A stretch of 64,000 nt of DNA. Origin: Sipunculus nudus. Lineage: Eukaryota; Annelida; Sipuncula; Golfingiida; Sipunculidae. Below are positions 35,305 through 48,419 of the stretch, piece after piece. Both the position numbers and the translations under genes were made by a program. The notes under the pieces are model-generated. The model was not told the DNA's origin. It saw nothing but the letters and a program-made list of their open reading frames with translations, and searched no databases. The stretch lies in the NCBI GenBank assembly GCA_026874595.1, contig CM049309.1:91412723-91476722 (forward strand). Direction: 5' to 3'. The stretch's first letter is position 1. Every line of letters begins with the position of its first letter.

Positions 35305-36265
35305 AAAATCATGCACATAAAGGTAGTCAGAGACCCCAAATGTAACTCCACTGGGCGTGTGGCACAGAAAATATATCAGTTGCATGACCAGAGAAACAAG
35401 TATCATGAGTCATCAAGCCTATGGTTAAATCAAATTTCAGCCCTGTACAAAAGTGGCTGTAAATATCATAGCCCTAGCCGGGCTAGTCCCAGTGTTCTCT
35501 TACTACGCTACGCTGTGCGAGAGCCCTAGAAGATGATTTGAGGAAACTGGAGACATTCCAAATGACAATTAAATTCTTATATTTCGTCTGAAAGTGTCAT
35601 ATTCGTCATTAAATAATGATATTCTTATTAAATGCACATATAACATACCACTTAGACAGTGTTTGTCCACTTTAAATGTTGATTAGAAGAATATACATTG
35701 TCCTGATAAACGGTGATAAGCGGGGATCGATGTCTGCCCTGGGTTTTCCCTCAGCCACAGCTGACCGGCAGCCGCCTGTGTAACCAATGGTAACGGGCCG
35801 TGTTGACTCAGCAAGCAAAGGTTACGCAGTTCATTGTTTCAGATTCTGAGACAAGTGCCAAGGTTGCAAGTTTTAAAAGTGAGTCTTGTTAACATACAAA
35901 AACATAATATTTAGCTGAATTTCTTGGTCATTCGAATAAAGTACTTTATCTTCCTTTGATTACTTAAAGTTTCCTTGCCTTAAAAGCAATATTTGATTTT
36001 ACGCCATTGTATTCCTGACAATGGTTTTAAGTTCTCCAGTTAACTGTGAAGCTTTTTATGTGGCGGTATCCAGGATCCTGGATATCGCCGCATTTAATGC
36101 AGTTATATATATCATTGAGTGACTTGCCCTCCCCAGAATTAAGCTGAATTTTAACATAAAGCCACATCTCACATCGGGAATGAATCATTTGAATAAAAAA
36201 CAAAATATGGTGATCCAGGAATTTTTTTTCAGTGTCATTGACTGTCAACGGATAAGGGTCTGAAG
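35305..36265. other. Unique sequence with promoter-like motifs
   Basis: At 35,785-35,830 there is ACCAATGGT (CCAAT-like) and TGACTCAGCA (AP-1/antioxidant-type). A + strand donor-like TTTTAAAA|GTGAGT lies at 35,879. No coding exon was recognised, so this is a weak hint of a transcription start. Confidence 0.25.
36061..36092. repeat. Near-perfect 32-bp palindrome
   Basis: TGGCGGTATCCAGGATCCTG then GATATCGCCGCA folds on itself about the centre CAGGATCCTG with two mismatched pairs. Confidence 0.85.
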
Positions 36266-36266
36266 T

Positions 36267-38414
36267 GCTACTGGCCTATCCTGGCACCTGCCAGGATAGG
36301 CCAGTGCCAGGATAGTCCAGTACTATAAATAGGTCAGTCAGGCCTCTACCAGCTACCATATGTGATTACGGTCGTAATGAGCGCCGTCGGGATGGGCGTG
36401 GTCAGGATTGGCGTGGTCGGGATGGGCGTGCCGGTTTATAAAAAGCAAGATTGGAGCTGCTGGGCATGGACGAGACAGCTCTTATGAAATTTGAATAATA
36501 CTTATTCCCTCAATATTGTTATATTTCAACAATTGGTTGACGTTAAGTGGGTTTTTCATGAGCTGCACGTGAATGCATTTCAATGTACGGTATATATACT
36601 AATTAACAACATTCCCAGGTTTGGACGACAAAAAAATCGACCTTGAACGCTATTTTTATTATCTAATTCTTGTTGCTGGACATTTATCGGATATAACAAA
36701 ATTTTTGTTTCATAATAAACGATATCAATACCAAACAACATTTGTTGATGTAAAGCCACCTTGTTACCTGTAGAAGTACGTCGAAGGAAGGGAACCAGCT
36801 CACTCGGAAGCCGACACTGATCATTTAGCTAATTAGTTAATTAGCGGCACAGAAGTTTCCTACGACGCTGTTTAAACAGCTGCAAAAACTCGTCTTCACA
36901 AACATTCGCAATATGATACATAAATTGTGCACTTCCCCAGCTAAATATAAAATATTTATCAGAAGACACGCTCAAGATTGCATTGACGACGGACAGCATC
37001 GTGACGGGTGATAATGCCAGAATTTCTTTTTTTTTTCAGAAGTACTCAATATGAAATTTTTATCTCTCTCTTTTTCTATCACTCTCTGTGGCTTTGTTTT
37101 AAATGATCACTCAGTCAGATATTTATTTCAATTATCATAACTGAATTGATAATTTTTTATGAAATTCCTCTCATTTTATATAATTATTTACTTTCCCTCA
37201 ATTAAATGACCAATCAATCTAAAGCTTTAAAAATCTTCCTGTATTTATGTCCCTCCTTTTACCCCCTCCCTTCTCTCTCTCTCTCTCTCTGTTTCCATAT
37301 TAAATGATTGTTCTATTTCACTCTTGGTATATAATAAATCGCTCTCTCTTATTGATGTATTTAAATGATCAATCAATCCAAGGTTTCCTGCAACGCAATA
37401 CACATTCATGGCTGCATTGAAGACGGCCAGCATCGTGACGGGCGATCACGCCAGAAATTCTTCTGTTTCTTCAGAAGTACTCAATATGAAATTATTCTCT
37501 CTCTCTCTTTTTCTCTCTCACTTGCTTTATTTTAAATGATCGCTCAATCAGATATGTAAATCAGTTATTATATTGATAATTTTTAATGAAATGCCTCTCA
37601 TTTTATATAATTACTAACTTTCCTCATTTAAATGATCAATTATCTGAAGCTTTATAAATCGTCCCGTATTTCTGTCCCTCCTTTTATTTCTCCCCCCCTC
37701 TCTCTGTTTTCATTTTAAATGATCGCTCTATTTCTCCCATATAATATAATAACTCGTTCTCTCTCATTGATGTATTTAGATGATCAATCTGTAAAGGGAA
37801 GCATGGGAGGTTACATTGCACATCCACATAAATATATACAAATAACATCATGGTCTGGAATGATATTTATCAGCTCATTTTATAGCAGAATTAAGTCAGT
37901 TATTATTGACTAAATTAATAAAATATAAGTAAAGTAGAAAAACACAGATTACGACTAGTTTGTATTTATGGAGTGACATTTAATTTGGGAAGTACTGTCA
38001 GGTCCGGTTGAACTTGATGAAATGAAATCAAATATGTATTCAGATTTATACACACCAAGGCCGTTTTATGTTTCAACCTTACATGTATAACAAGGTAATT
38101 CAAAATGTTTCTTATTGATACAATATATAATTTATACATCCCTTTATCAATATAGATATATTCTCTCTCTCTCTCTCTCTCTCTCTGAAACCTTGCAGGG
38201 GTAATGGTTTCAGTGGGTTTCAATTAACATGATTAGATCATATCAAGCATTTCACACTTGACTTGTACTGCTAATTGCTCATATAGCTTGAACAAACGCT
38301 ACAGATAATTACCAGTCAGTAACCTATAATCCCTTGGGCCTTGAACAAGCACACCAATTAATGAGGGGTAACACCTGGCTCTAGTATTGGCAGCTGCCAG
38401 GATAGGCCAGTAGC
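36267..38414. mobile_element. Non-autonomous element with TIR GCTACTGGCCTATCCTGGCA
   Basis: The left end GCTACTGGCCTATCCTGGCA (36267) is mirrored by TGCCAGGATAGGCCAGTAGC, ending at 38414. Just inside the left end the same word is inverted (CTGCCAGGATAGGCCAG), giving a terminal hairpin. Inside is a ~434-bp direct duplication and several CT/GA runs. No target-site duplication is obvious and no transposase frame exists. Confidence 0.65.
36980..37800. repeat. ~434-bp tandem duplication with CT-rich tracts
   Basis: AGCATCGTGACGGG recurs at 36,995 and 37,429, followed by matching AGAAGTACTCAATATGAAAT and CT-rich runs in each copy. Copies differ mostly in the length of the CT tracts. Confidence 0.85.
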
Positions 38415-38899
38415 AATTCGGGTACTTTTGGTCAACGTTGGTACTATACTCCGTTCCACGACCTATGGTCCACCCGTTTTTTGCGAAAGAAAAAAAAGTA
38501 AAGTTAGATATCAAAAGAAATCTAACAAAATGGGGTAGAAGAAACATCCGCCTAATTTTCCATCATACATATAAAACTACCTTGCATGTTGTTTTCACAA
38601 TCGATTTTTTTCTAAAATGTGAGAATCAGTCTACAAACTTTGCGACAGTTTCTCCAAGAGGCGCTTGTAAACAAGGGGTCAAGGATGTTGCCCTGGATTG
38701 GCTGGAAGTGTCCATTTTACCAGAAGGGGTGAAATCGTTTATCTGGTTCCTGTGCTGTGGTGACACGTATCGTGTTGTTTGTTTACTGTGTTGATCGTAA
38801 ATTAGAATATTTACACAAGTATAAATCCAATTGATAATGTCAATTTAATTAGAAGAGGTATAAATGTATGATTGATGAGAGTACAGAGAGCAGATGATA

Positions 38900-40599
38900 A
38901 CTAGAATACGGGTAGTCGACAAGCGACTACGTGTATCCGCCTAAATCAGAGTGGAACGGGTGAAGTGAGGCATGGATTGAGTGGCAAGGGAAAATTGAGT
39001 GTTGCATATTAGCATGGATGTCTGCAGCCAAATTGTGTATGTAGGTTGCCCCCCATACCACAAAATCCAGAAAGCCGTCCAAGTTGTATACATATGCAAA
39101 ATTTAAGGCAGATAAGTCAAACCACTACATGTATTTGAGTGATTTTAGCCCGTGGCAGACAAACAGATGGACACTGAGCAAAAATGGTTGCAGGTGGCGC
39201 CACCAGTTTTGCGTATGATAAAGAGCTATGTGAGAACTATACACATGCAAAACATGGCCCAATCGGTCAAACGGTTCCCAAGATATGAGCTTGGATGTCT
39301 GCTGCATAAACTAGAATGCAGGTGGCGTCACCTGTCATAAAATCAAGAGAGCTGTCGGGGATGTATAAACCTGCAAAATTTTAGGCAGATATGTCAAACC
39401 ACTGCCGAGATATGAGTGATTTTATCCCATGGCAGACAAACAGACAGGAGCTGTGAAAAAATGGCTGCAGGTGGCGCCACCAGTTTTGCGTATGATGAAG
39501 AGCTATGTGAGATCTATACACATGCAAAATTTTGGCCCAATCGGTCAAACGGTTCCAAAGATATGAGCTTGGATGTCTGCAGCGTAAACGTGAATGTAGG
39601 TGGCGCCACCTGTCATAAAATCAGAAAAGCTATCCAGGATGTGTATGCATGTCGAATTTCAGGTGAATTAGTCAAGTCACTGCAGAGATATGAGTGATTT
39701 TAACCCAAGGCAGACGAACAGATGGACACTGTGCAAACATGGTTGCAGGTGGCGCCACCATTTTTTGTGTATGTTATAAAGCTCTCCAAGGGCTACATTT
39801 GTGAAAAAAAATTTTCCTGATTGGTCAAACGGTTACCGAGTTATGAGCTTGGATGTCTGCAGCGTAAACGTGAATGTAGGTGGCGCCACCTGTCATAAAA
39901 TCAGAAAAGCTATCCAGGATGTGTACGCATGCCGAATTTCAGGTGAATTAGTCAAGTCACTGCAGAGATATGAGTGATTTTAACCCAAGGCAGACGAACA
40001 GATGGACACTGTGCAAACATGGTTGCAGGTGGCGCCACCATTGTTTGTGTATGTTATTAAGCTGTCCAAGGGCTACATTTGTGCAAAAAAATTTTCCTGA
40101 TCAGTCAAACGGTTCCCGAGATATGAGCTTGGATGTCTGCAGCATAAACGTGAATGTAGGTGGCGCCACCTGTCATAAAATCAGAAAAGCTATCCAGGAT
40201 GTTTACGCATGCCGAATTTCAGGTGAATTAATCTAGTCACTGCAGAGATATGAGTGATTTTAACCCAAGGCAGGTGGCGCCACCATTTTTTGCCTATGTT
40301 ATAAAGCTCTCCAAGGGCTACATTTGTGTAAAAAAAATTTCCTGATCGGTCAAACGGTTCCCGAGATATGTGGGTTTATGTGTGGAAACAGATGCACAAA
40401 CGGAAGCAGAGCGCAGAGGAAAGGTCAGAGGTCAAAACAAAATCGGGGCGCAGCAGTTCACATGTGACCCGAACATAATCCCGGGTTTCGTAAAATTCCG
40501 CCTAGCAGTTACGGAGGAGTTCTCCGGACACCTACGCGGCGGCGGCGGCGTGCAGCTGAAAACATAGTATCCGCAAAACTCTGTTTTGGCGGATACAAT
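38900..40599 (+). mobile_element. Family A element, copy 3, nested in the 38,445-42,725 element
   Basis: The start is ACTAGAATACGGGTAGTCGA with the same palindrome as copy 1, then GTATCCGCC. The end is CATAGTATCCGCAAAACTCT then GTTTTGGCGGATACAAT. The tandem core spans 39,180-40,300 and a GGC run lies at 40,536. Its ends are nearly identical to those of copy 1, suggesting recent activity of the family. Confidence 0.8.
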
Positions 40600-40808
40600 T
40601 ATAGACCTAATGAATGTTTGACATTGTATGGGCTATATGTTCACTGGAACAAGCATATAGGTTAATATATATTGGCCCAACCTTCCTCCGGGCTGAGGGA
40701 CGTTTGTGAGAAGTTGCTCCTGTTTAGGCCCATAAAATATTTTAAATCATATTTGTAATCATATGTTTATTAACATTAATTTTGTAGATAGAGACATTTA
40801 ATCAGACA

Positions 40809-40810
<2 letters not shown>

Positions 40811-40856
<46 letters not shown>
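40811..40856. repeat. (TA)n microsatellite
   Basis: About 23 uninterrupted TA units. Confidence 0.95.
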
Positions 40857-40858
<2 letters not shown>

Positions 40859-41133
40859 GCATTTCTATGAATTGTATCACTTTTTTTTCAAATCAGATGG
40901 ATCTATAAATTAATAAAAAAAGTATAATCAGTTATATAATTGATTGAACATCATGGACATCACCTGGACCCATTTTATGTTTGTTTTACCATTCAATTCT
41001 TTTTGTATTCATCCTATATCAAATGTACTTATTATATATTTTGATTTTGTTATATTATTCATAATATATATTCATAATAAATATATAATATATTATCATT
41101 TTATTATATTATTCATTATATATTTTAAATGTG

Positions 41134-41135
<2 letters not shown>

Positions 41136-41206
<71 letters not shown>
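41136..41206. repeat. (TA)n microsatellite
   Basis: About 35 TA units. It underlies a spurious YIYIYI frame on the + strand. Confidence 0.95.
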
Positions 41207-41207
<1 letters not shown>

Positions 41208-42725
41208 TTTGTTCTTCTGAATGAAAAAAAAAATACAGAGTCATACAAGGGCGTATGAACAGTAAGTCAAACAGCCGCGGGCATACATTCCGGCATTTCG
41301 AAATAATATATTATCACTGCATTATGTATAAGCATCCGGGTTCCTGAATAATTTTGAAAAACTTCTGAAATTCACATAATCTCAATAGTCACCAATTGTC
41401 TGATTATGAAATGGCATGTGTTAGCACTGAAACTGGTGCACACGGACAATTTCCCGCAATATATCTCATGAATGAAACAAGTGCGCGGGACTTCGTGTAT
41501 AGTATATATATATACTACGAGAAAGGGTAGTCAGTCAATTTCTCATAAAATGAAAAGATAAAAGTATACCCCTTATAAGACTAACAAAAATAATAAAACG
41601 TCCATGTCTTTCTCACTGTCTTTCAGGATAGTGACGATCGAGAATATGTAATTTCACCAATTAATGCTTCTTGGAGATATGCATTTATAGAAAAATAATA
41701 AGTAACTAAAATACATATACTCTATTTCCATCGCATATAGGCCTATGCGGGAAGATGCCATGCAGAAATTTAAAAATGACCCGGGCGGACAGGAATTAAG
41801 ATCGAAACTCTGTTATTGATACCATATTAAGGCATCAATGCAGGGTTTTCTGGATATACAAACATTGCCCTTGTTATAAAAAAAACCATCATCAATGAAT
41901 AATGGATTAACATTTTTTCTTTAAAAAATAGAGCCTAACTAGCTAACTGATGTTGAGTGACATGCGTGTATTATAATCACTGCACGAGGTCTGCCGTGCA
42001 CGGGAAGGAGATAGTTATAGGCCTATAATAGTCTTAGATTTTTTATACACCTGATCGATAACAGCCTCTTGGCCGGATTTGTTGGCATTTGATATTAACT
42101 GCGCACTGATATCACTGGCAAAGGTTCCAGTCATAACAATACACGGGATTATGACAATATTCCATGATATTAAACGGTCAGATTTACGTACCCTTTTTTA
42201 TTTATATGAAATAGTTTGGGATTTCAGATTTCTGTGACAATAGACTGCATTTTCTATTCACAGATATTACACAAACTGGGCTTGACTGTATCTAAATAAA
42301 TAAAGCACACCCCTTATTAATCCTATTCAGAGCTGTAGGCATTAAGGTTTGCCGGCAACATCTGACATCCTCAAGGCAAAAAAACTTAATATTCCTGACT
42401 TAAGAGGCCGCCACGCATCCTCCAGGCACCATGAGCTAGGACCTGACACCCCGTCCCAAGTTGTCGTTTGGCACAGTCGAGCCTCTGTGACGTCATATCT
42501 CCCCTCCCGCTATGGTTGCCGCATGACAAGGTTCAGTGGTGCTGCTTTAAAAATGACTTAACAGCGTCGTTAGGTAACATTCTTTTATTTCATCAATAAT
42601 TTTCCGGAAATAAATTAGGCGATCTCTCACATCTGTTGGTTCTTGCAACACTGAAGCCTGAAATTTAGTTTGAAACAAAATAATTGGAAAAACCATGTGG
42701 ACCATGGTTCGTGGAACGGAGTATA

Positions 42726-44685
42726 CACAATTTCACCTGCCATCGCGTTGGTTTGCCGAGGCCATGGTCTAAAACGACCATTCAAAAAGTAACTAAGTGT
42801 GTTATAAACATTCTGCTGTACTACCTACCAAGCCTGAATGGCCGTTGACTATCCCCCGTCTTTATATCTCTCTTCATTTTTATATAACTGTGTACAGCAC
42901 AACACAGATAATGAGTTACAGCAGTTCCAGCATCTCTTCAGCTTTATGATACCACGTCTCGCCATACCTTGAGACTCTCGTAACTATGTCGCATCGTACC
43001 TAGCCGCCTGCAGCGACGAAATGGCTCTCACCGTAAGCGGAATGTACTCTCAGACATATTTGACATTTTCTTCACCCTTGGTGGTTACATCATACCCTGT
43101 TTATACACTAAGGTGTAGAAATTGCCTTGATGGTGCTGGGTTGAGATTATATTTGTTACTTAATTTGTGCCAGTTCAGTTAAAACTCTCGTTACGTCAAC
43201 AGATGTTCACATGAATGATGGGCACGGTAACAATACATGACCATTGCATTTATTGTAGACATGACACAATGGCTGCACTGTCTTTACACGATCAATTTAT
43301 TATATTATAATACATTAGATTATATTACATGAATATTATATAACATTTATTTTTTAAATTATATTATATTATTTATATCATTTATATCATTTATATTATA
43401 TTTTATCATATTATATTATTTATATTATATTACATTTGTTATTTATATTATATAATATTGTATTATAATAATAATTACTATTAAAATTATATTATGCTAA
43501 ATTATTATAATTTTATTTATATTATGATTGTATAATAATCATTATATATTATATTATTTTATATCATATTATATTATTTTATATCATATTATATCATTTA
43601 TATTATCCTATATCCCCTATATTATATTATATTATATTATTATATTTTATCTTATATTATATCATTTTATATTACATAATATTTTTCCCGGTTACACGTG
43701 TTAATTGATACCTATATTTATGCAGATTGAGGCCTTACTTCAGTTTGACAAATCTTAAATGTTTTGCTATTATGATTTCACTTGTTTAAAAATAAACATT
43801 TATATAATGAGCGCGTTGAAAAAAAGTTAATAAACAATTTTTTTGGGTTTATGTAATTTGATACATGTTAGGATTGTGCAGTAAATGATTTACACCAATC
43901 AGAACAAGGGTCTTGTAAGAACTGGCGGGTCACCCTTTGTCTCCTTTCCGGTATATTTATAATATTCAACTGGAGTAAAATCAAACTTACACAATTTATT
44001 GTATTATATCAAATCTTCAGCGGAACGACTAGAAAAAATAGGCCTCAATGATGTAATTGTGCACGACCAGACTAAAGTACGAAAGAGTTAGTTACGGAAT
44101 ACTTTTATATGTTTTATCGCCCACAGACACAATAGACTGGTTCCATGTATGATATTAGAGCTGTTTCAATGGGGGACGGTAATCAGTCATAGTCCTCACG
44201 AACCGTAGTCTCTCCAATGGACACCAGATGCCGCTACCGGTTTAAAACGTTGACGCGCCCATGTTTTTAAATTTGCTCACCTCATCGACCCCTACCGGCG
44301 GCTGCAAGCATGCTATCTAATAAATATAAAACAATAATGTGTTTTATTAATATATTTCAAATTGCTGCTCTGAATTATTTTGTCACTGAATGAAAGGACA
44401 TTAAACGTCCAGATTTTTAAAATGTGCGCTGACTGGATGGTGAATTTATTTTGCTGTGGTTATAGAAGTTTATGGATCATAGATTTTCATCAAACCTGTT
44501 GTTCAGAATAAGGCCTGCTTACCTGATTTTTAAAACATTTTCTTCAATAAAACATCTAGAAAAACAATATCCTCAGTAAGTGCAAGAAGGTTTTGGTAAT
44601 TCATAATTTAGCCGGAACACTTACTCCAAAAATATATGTCCAGCAATAAGAAATACGTGAACATGCAGATTGTGAGCCATTATTC
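42726..44685. other. Intergenic: low-complexity AT block (43,290-43,690) and unique flanks
   Basis: From 43,290 to 43,690 the sequence is an imperfect ATTATATTATATT-type satellite. Flanks are unique, with a GCGCC-rich patch at 44,220-44,300. No exon was recognised. Confidence 0.6.
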
Positions 44686-44689
44686 TGGG

Positions 44690-44945
44690 TGATCTATATT
44701 GAGCTATTATTCTGCGTAATCTATATTGAGCTATTATTCTGTGTGATCTACATTGAGCTATTATTCTGTGTGATCTACATTGAGCTATTATTCTATGTGA
44801 CCTATATTGAGCTATTATTCTGTGTGATCTATATTGAGCTATTATTCTGTGCGATCTGTATTGAGCTATTATTCTGTGTGATCTATATTGAGCTATTATT
44901 CTGCGTGAACTATATTGAGCTATTATTCTGCGTGATTTATATGCT
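44690..44945. repeat. 27-bp minisatellite, about 10 copies
   Basis: Unit GAGCTATTATTCTGTGTGAT then CTATATT, with point variants. Because 27 is a multiple of three it leaves an open frame (IELLFCVIY repeated), which is not evidence of coding. Confidence 0.92.
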
Positions 44946-44959
44946 ATATAGTTTTGTGG

Positions 44960-46485
44960 TCTATTATTCTACAATATCCCCTAAAAAGATTTTTTCACAA
45001 AGACGCACAAGATAAGTAAATTTAGGACTGTTCCTGGTTAAAAGCTATGATTTATTTAGCCATGCTTTGTCACCTGCCGTCGATTACCATGTACTTATAT
45101 TACGTATATCATCAGTGTCAAACGGGTTCGGTATTTACTTCCAAATTTATGGTTTGCTGCGTTTGTCCGTTCTTTGTCGGAGCCTCGTTTTCACAAATTA
45201 TAAAGCTACTAAGGAAAAGACACACAAGATAAAACAACAACAAAGAGGATTGAGATTGTTCAGTGAACTGAATATGTATGTTAATTATTAAATATAACAT
45301 AGATACGTCAGACTGAAAACAAGATATGTACACCGTGGTTAACTAATTGGTGCAAGTTTGGTTGTTGTCGTTTTTTTTTTTTTCATTGCAGGGGAAGGAA
45401 GGATACCGATCAGTACATGATAATTCAGAGTTGAAGGCAATGATGAAACCGGGATAACTCTTAAATCAACAATCACTGGGTTCTGTCATCGTTTACGATA
45501 GATGGCGCTGTTCTTGTAGCCTCAAACGCACGTACGCAGTATCTTGGATCCTACTAAAAGTTATTCAATCATTGTTGTTCTCGTCTAAAGGTTAATTGGA
45601 TTACTAGACTCAGTCAACAGAGTACCAATAAATACAATGTTTGGTACGGGAACTGAAAGAGTCCGTAAATAAATCAGAATCTAACGACTCAATACAAAGT
45701 CCACCAGCTCTGCATTGCCACCAAGTTATCGAGAACGACAACAAGTCATTTTTGTAACAGTTGCTTAACATCCTGATATTGTTTTTACAGTCAAATGAAT
45801 GTTCTGTTTGGTAAAATAACAAAAATATAAAAAAAATGAATAATTTCGGTGGAAAAAGTATACTTATGAAAAAATACTGAACCTCAATAGCTACAAAGTC
45901 ACGCTAAAAATAAATACAGACAGCAGCTTCAGAAAATGGTTATGGCTGAAACATAATGAGGTTTTGTAAAGTTGCTAACAGGCATTTCAAATCACATGGC
46001 GTAAAATATAATACCTCACGCCACCTGGCGGAGATATAATAGTCAACGTTCGAACTAAATCCTTCCATCAGACGTCAGCACCGGATGCAGGGCCTAAGTA
46101 GAAGAGAGATGAAAAGACATTCAAAAAGAGGATAGCTTCTACAGAGGTTATTTGCAATCCATACATACCTGCTGATATGCCTATTACCAACAAACCTATA
46201 AGATTTTACATATATAGAGAGAGACAAAGAAAAACCCGTGGACAAGAGTTAGACAAACACATCCCCTGACATGATACAAAGACAGCAATACATCATACAG
46301 CAAGGTACACCGAAACGACAAAACACCCGCCCACATAAAATCAATAATCTAATGGTTGATTCAAATGATTGACCAAAATGCGACAGAGCAATACATACAG
46401 GAAGGTACAAGACAACTATCAAAAACCTACCCTCATTAAATCAATAAATTGAGGGCTGATTAAAATGATTAACCAAAATGTTTGG
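44960..46485. other. Intergenic, nothing recognised
   Basis: Short overlapping frames at 45,047-45,333 and 45,610-45,822 show no family similarity. Confidence 0.4.
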
Positions 46486-46487
46486 TA

Positions 46488-47352
46488 AAACCAAGAGACC
46501 CATGGGTCTTAAGTGTCTTTGAATTACTGTGCATGTTGGTGGCTGATTATGAAAGTGAATGTAAAAATACCATTCATGCATTTCCCAGTTGACACTGCCA
46601 TTGTACAGTATCACAGAGTAAGCGAACAAAAAATGTGACAGAAAAGGATGAATGGAACATAGATTAATCAGAAAACAAAATTAGCTGTGGTGTAAATTAA
46701 GATACTATCTTTAAAATTATTCGACTGAACTTATACTCATTTTATTCACCTTCCTTTAGAGAATTGTTTACTTTGATATTAAAGCCAAAATATCAATACC
46801 TTTTAATATATCTTGAAAAAAAACCCCAGAAATTTAAAGACCATTACATTCTGCAGAATATAGGTCAACATAAGTTGCGCCACCTGGAGGTCATAATTAA
46901 ATAGCAGTCACATGCTCAATATTTCAATATTCCTGTGAAATTTGGTGCTGAAGGTTCAGCAGTTCATGAGATATATCTGATAACACACATAACATGATTT
47001 ATGAAAACACAACAAATCGTCAAATTTTGTGAAAGACTAAATTTTAACTTCCGTGAAGACGCCATCTTGATAATAGTTGGAGTATATCACTTTAAGAAAT
47101 TGTTATGAAGTTATGAAGAATTGATATGAAAGCCAAAATGTTAAAACTTTATGACTTATATTGGAAAAAAGAGGATAGATCATTTCAGCCCAAAAAAAGT
47201 CGGTCAATGTAGGCCACCAAAAGCTTATTTTTTCATATTCATCACATTATAAAACAAGTCTGCAAAGTCCCATGATGATAGCTGCAGCGGCTGTTGAGAT
47301 ATTTGGGAACAGACGTTGGACGCTGCGCCTTGGCACAAGTTCACAGAGTGAA
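46488..47352 (+). mobile_element. Possible element with C-like palindromic 5' end
   Basis: It starts ACCAAGAGACCCATGGGTCT then TAAGTG, with an AGACCCATGGGTCT palindrome like the family C 5' end. It ends in 'GCGCCTTGGCACAAGTTCAC' then AGAGTGAAC, a GTTCAC..GTGAAC hairpin. Subterminal complementarity is not clear, so the assignment is tentative. Confidence 0.4.
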
Positions 47353-47596
47353 CTAACAACCTCTGTTTCTACGCTATTCGTCAAGTCTTGTCACGGCGTC
47401 TACGTCGTTGGTAAGTGAAATTTTCGCTGGGGTCAGTTTTAAATTAAATGCATTTATAAACTACATTAACGACCTAAATTTTGGCTTTGATTTTGTATAA
47501 CACCATGTGTCGCTTTTGTTTACTTTTGAAAAAAATAAGTATATTTTTATGCTCAAAAAGTCTGAACATGCTCGAATCCATCCCAGGATACTTTTC

Positions 47597-47776
47597 AGGC
47601 GCGGATCTAGGATTTTTTTTTTAGTAGGGAGGGGTCAATGGGTGTCATGCATAACAATTGTCTAAAGAAAGGTCGTTGGCTCCCCCCCCCCCCCATCCCA
47701 TGCATAAAATTTGTCTGAAAAGATCGTTGGATGAGAGCGGGGGGGGGGGGGGGGGGGGTCCCCCTTGATCCGCGCC
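47597..47776. mobile_element. Small MITE-like repeat bounded by GGCGCGGATC / GATCCGCGCC
   Basis: It begins GGCGCGGATCTAGGATTTTT and ends GGGTCCCCCTTGATCCGCGC then C, giving ~10-bp inverted ends around 180 bp with C and G homopolymers at 47,683-47,694 and 47,740-47,758. The frame spanning it (GGPPPPPP) is an artefact. Confidence 0.6.
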
Positions 47777-48224
47777 TACGTTTGTATCTAAAATCAGTTG
47801 CAGCTTTGTGGATTCAATTTTCTTGCGATGCATTTGAACAAGCACGCCCGAGAGACCGTATGCTAGCGCCATCTGGCGTTGAACCTCAAACCTAAAGCAG
47901 ATACCCAAGTCAACCGAAGTTCCACTATCCCATGTAACGGAAATAAAATAATTTATTCATTTAAAATGAACATTGTTTGAGAATTATCATTTGATTAATT
48001 AATTATGTACAGATAAAAATCAAAGTTAATGTTTTACATGAACTTCTTCTATTCATATATTTTTAAACATTACATGCTGCCATTTTCTTTTATTAATATT
48101 TAGATCCGCTTTACTAGGATTAATAAATGATAAATGTTCCTTTAAACTGCAGGTGGCTCATGAAATTCGTCGGGGATCCCTCACTTCACTCAACAAGGCA
48201 AGGAGAACAGCGGAAGGTAATGAA

Positions 48225-48418
48225 TGAAGGGTCACGTGATCAGGGTAAATTCGGGAAAGATAAAGCAAGCTGATCCCTGGCCCGAGTAAGGAACTATGGG
48301 ATAGTAAGCAAATTATTGATCGCCATGTTTCGCGCGAAACCAAAAGTGACCGAGAGATAACAAGAGCATAGGCTTCATTTTCCATCCAGTATTCACCACA
48401 CTTGCGAAGATGACAGTA
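48225..48418 (+). promoter_or_regulatory. Candidate promoter with E-box and E2F-like palindrome
   Basis: GGTCACGTGATC (48,230) contains an E-box. TTTCGCGCGAAA (48,328) is a perfect palindrome matching E2F-type sites. About 70 bp further on, GCGAAGATGACA|GTAGGT (48,407) offers a start codon followed at once by a splice donor, as in a short first exon. GC is locally raised. No following exon could be recognised, so direction and product are open. Confidence 0.3.
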
Positions 48419-48419
48419 G

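Larger units (their letters stand above)
38445..42725. mobile_element. 4.3-kb element with TIR TATACTCCGTTCCACGA
   Basis: Left end TATACTCCGTTCCACGACC then TATGGTCCAC; right end GTGGACCATGGTTCGTGGAA then CGGAGTATA. The TIRs are about 28 bp with small differences. TA at both borders suggests TA target-site use, as in Tc1/mariner-type elements (inference). No transposase survives. A family A element is nested at 38,900-40,599, and (TA)n tracts lie at 40,811-40,856 and 41,136-41,206. Confidence 0.65.

Noticed and set aside
36770-36850. Minus-strand frame ending CTACAG|GTAACA as a TAF2 first exon
   Set aside because: The frame with a start codon ends in phase 0 and does not match TAF2. The phase-1 frame lacks a start codon.
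44689-45015. 108-codon frame of IELLFCVIY repeats
   Set aside because: It is a 27-bp minisatellite in frame by length; there is no start or end context.
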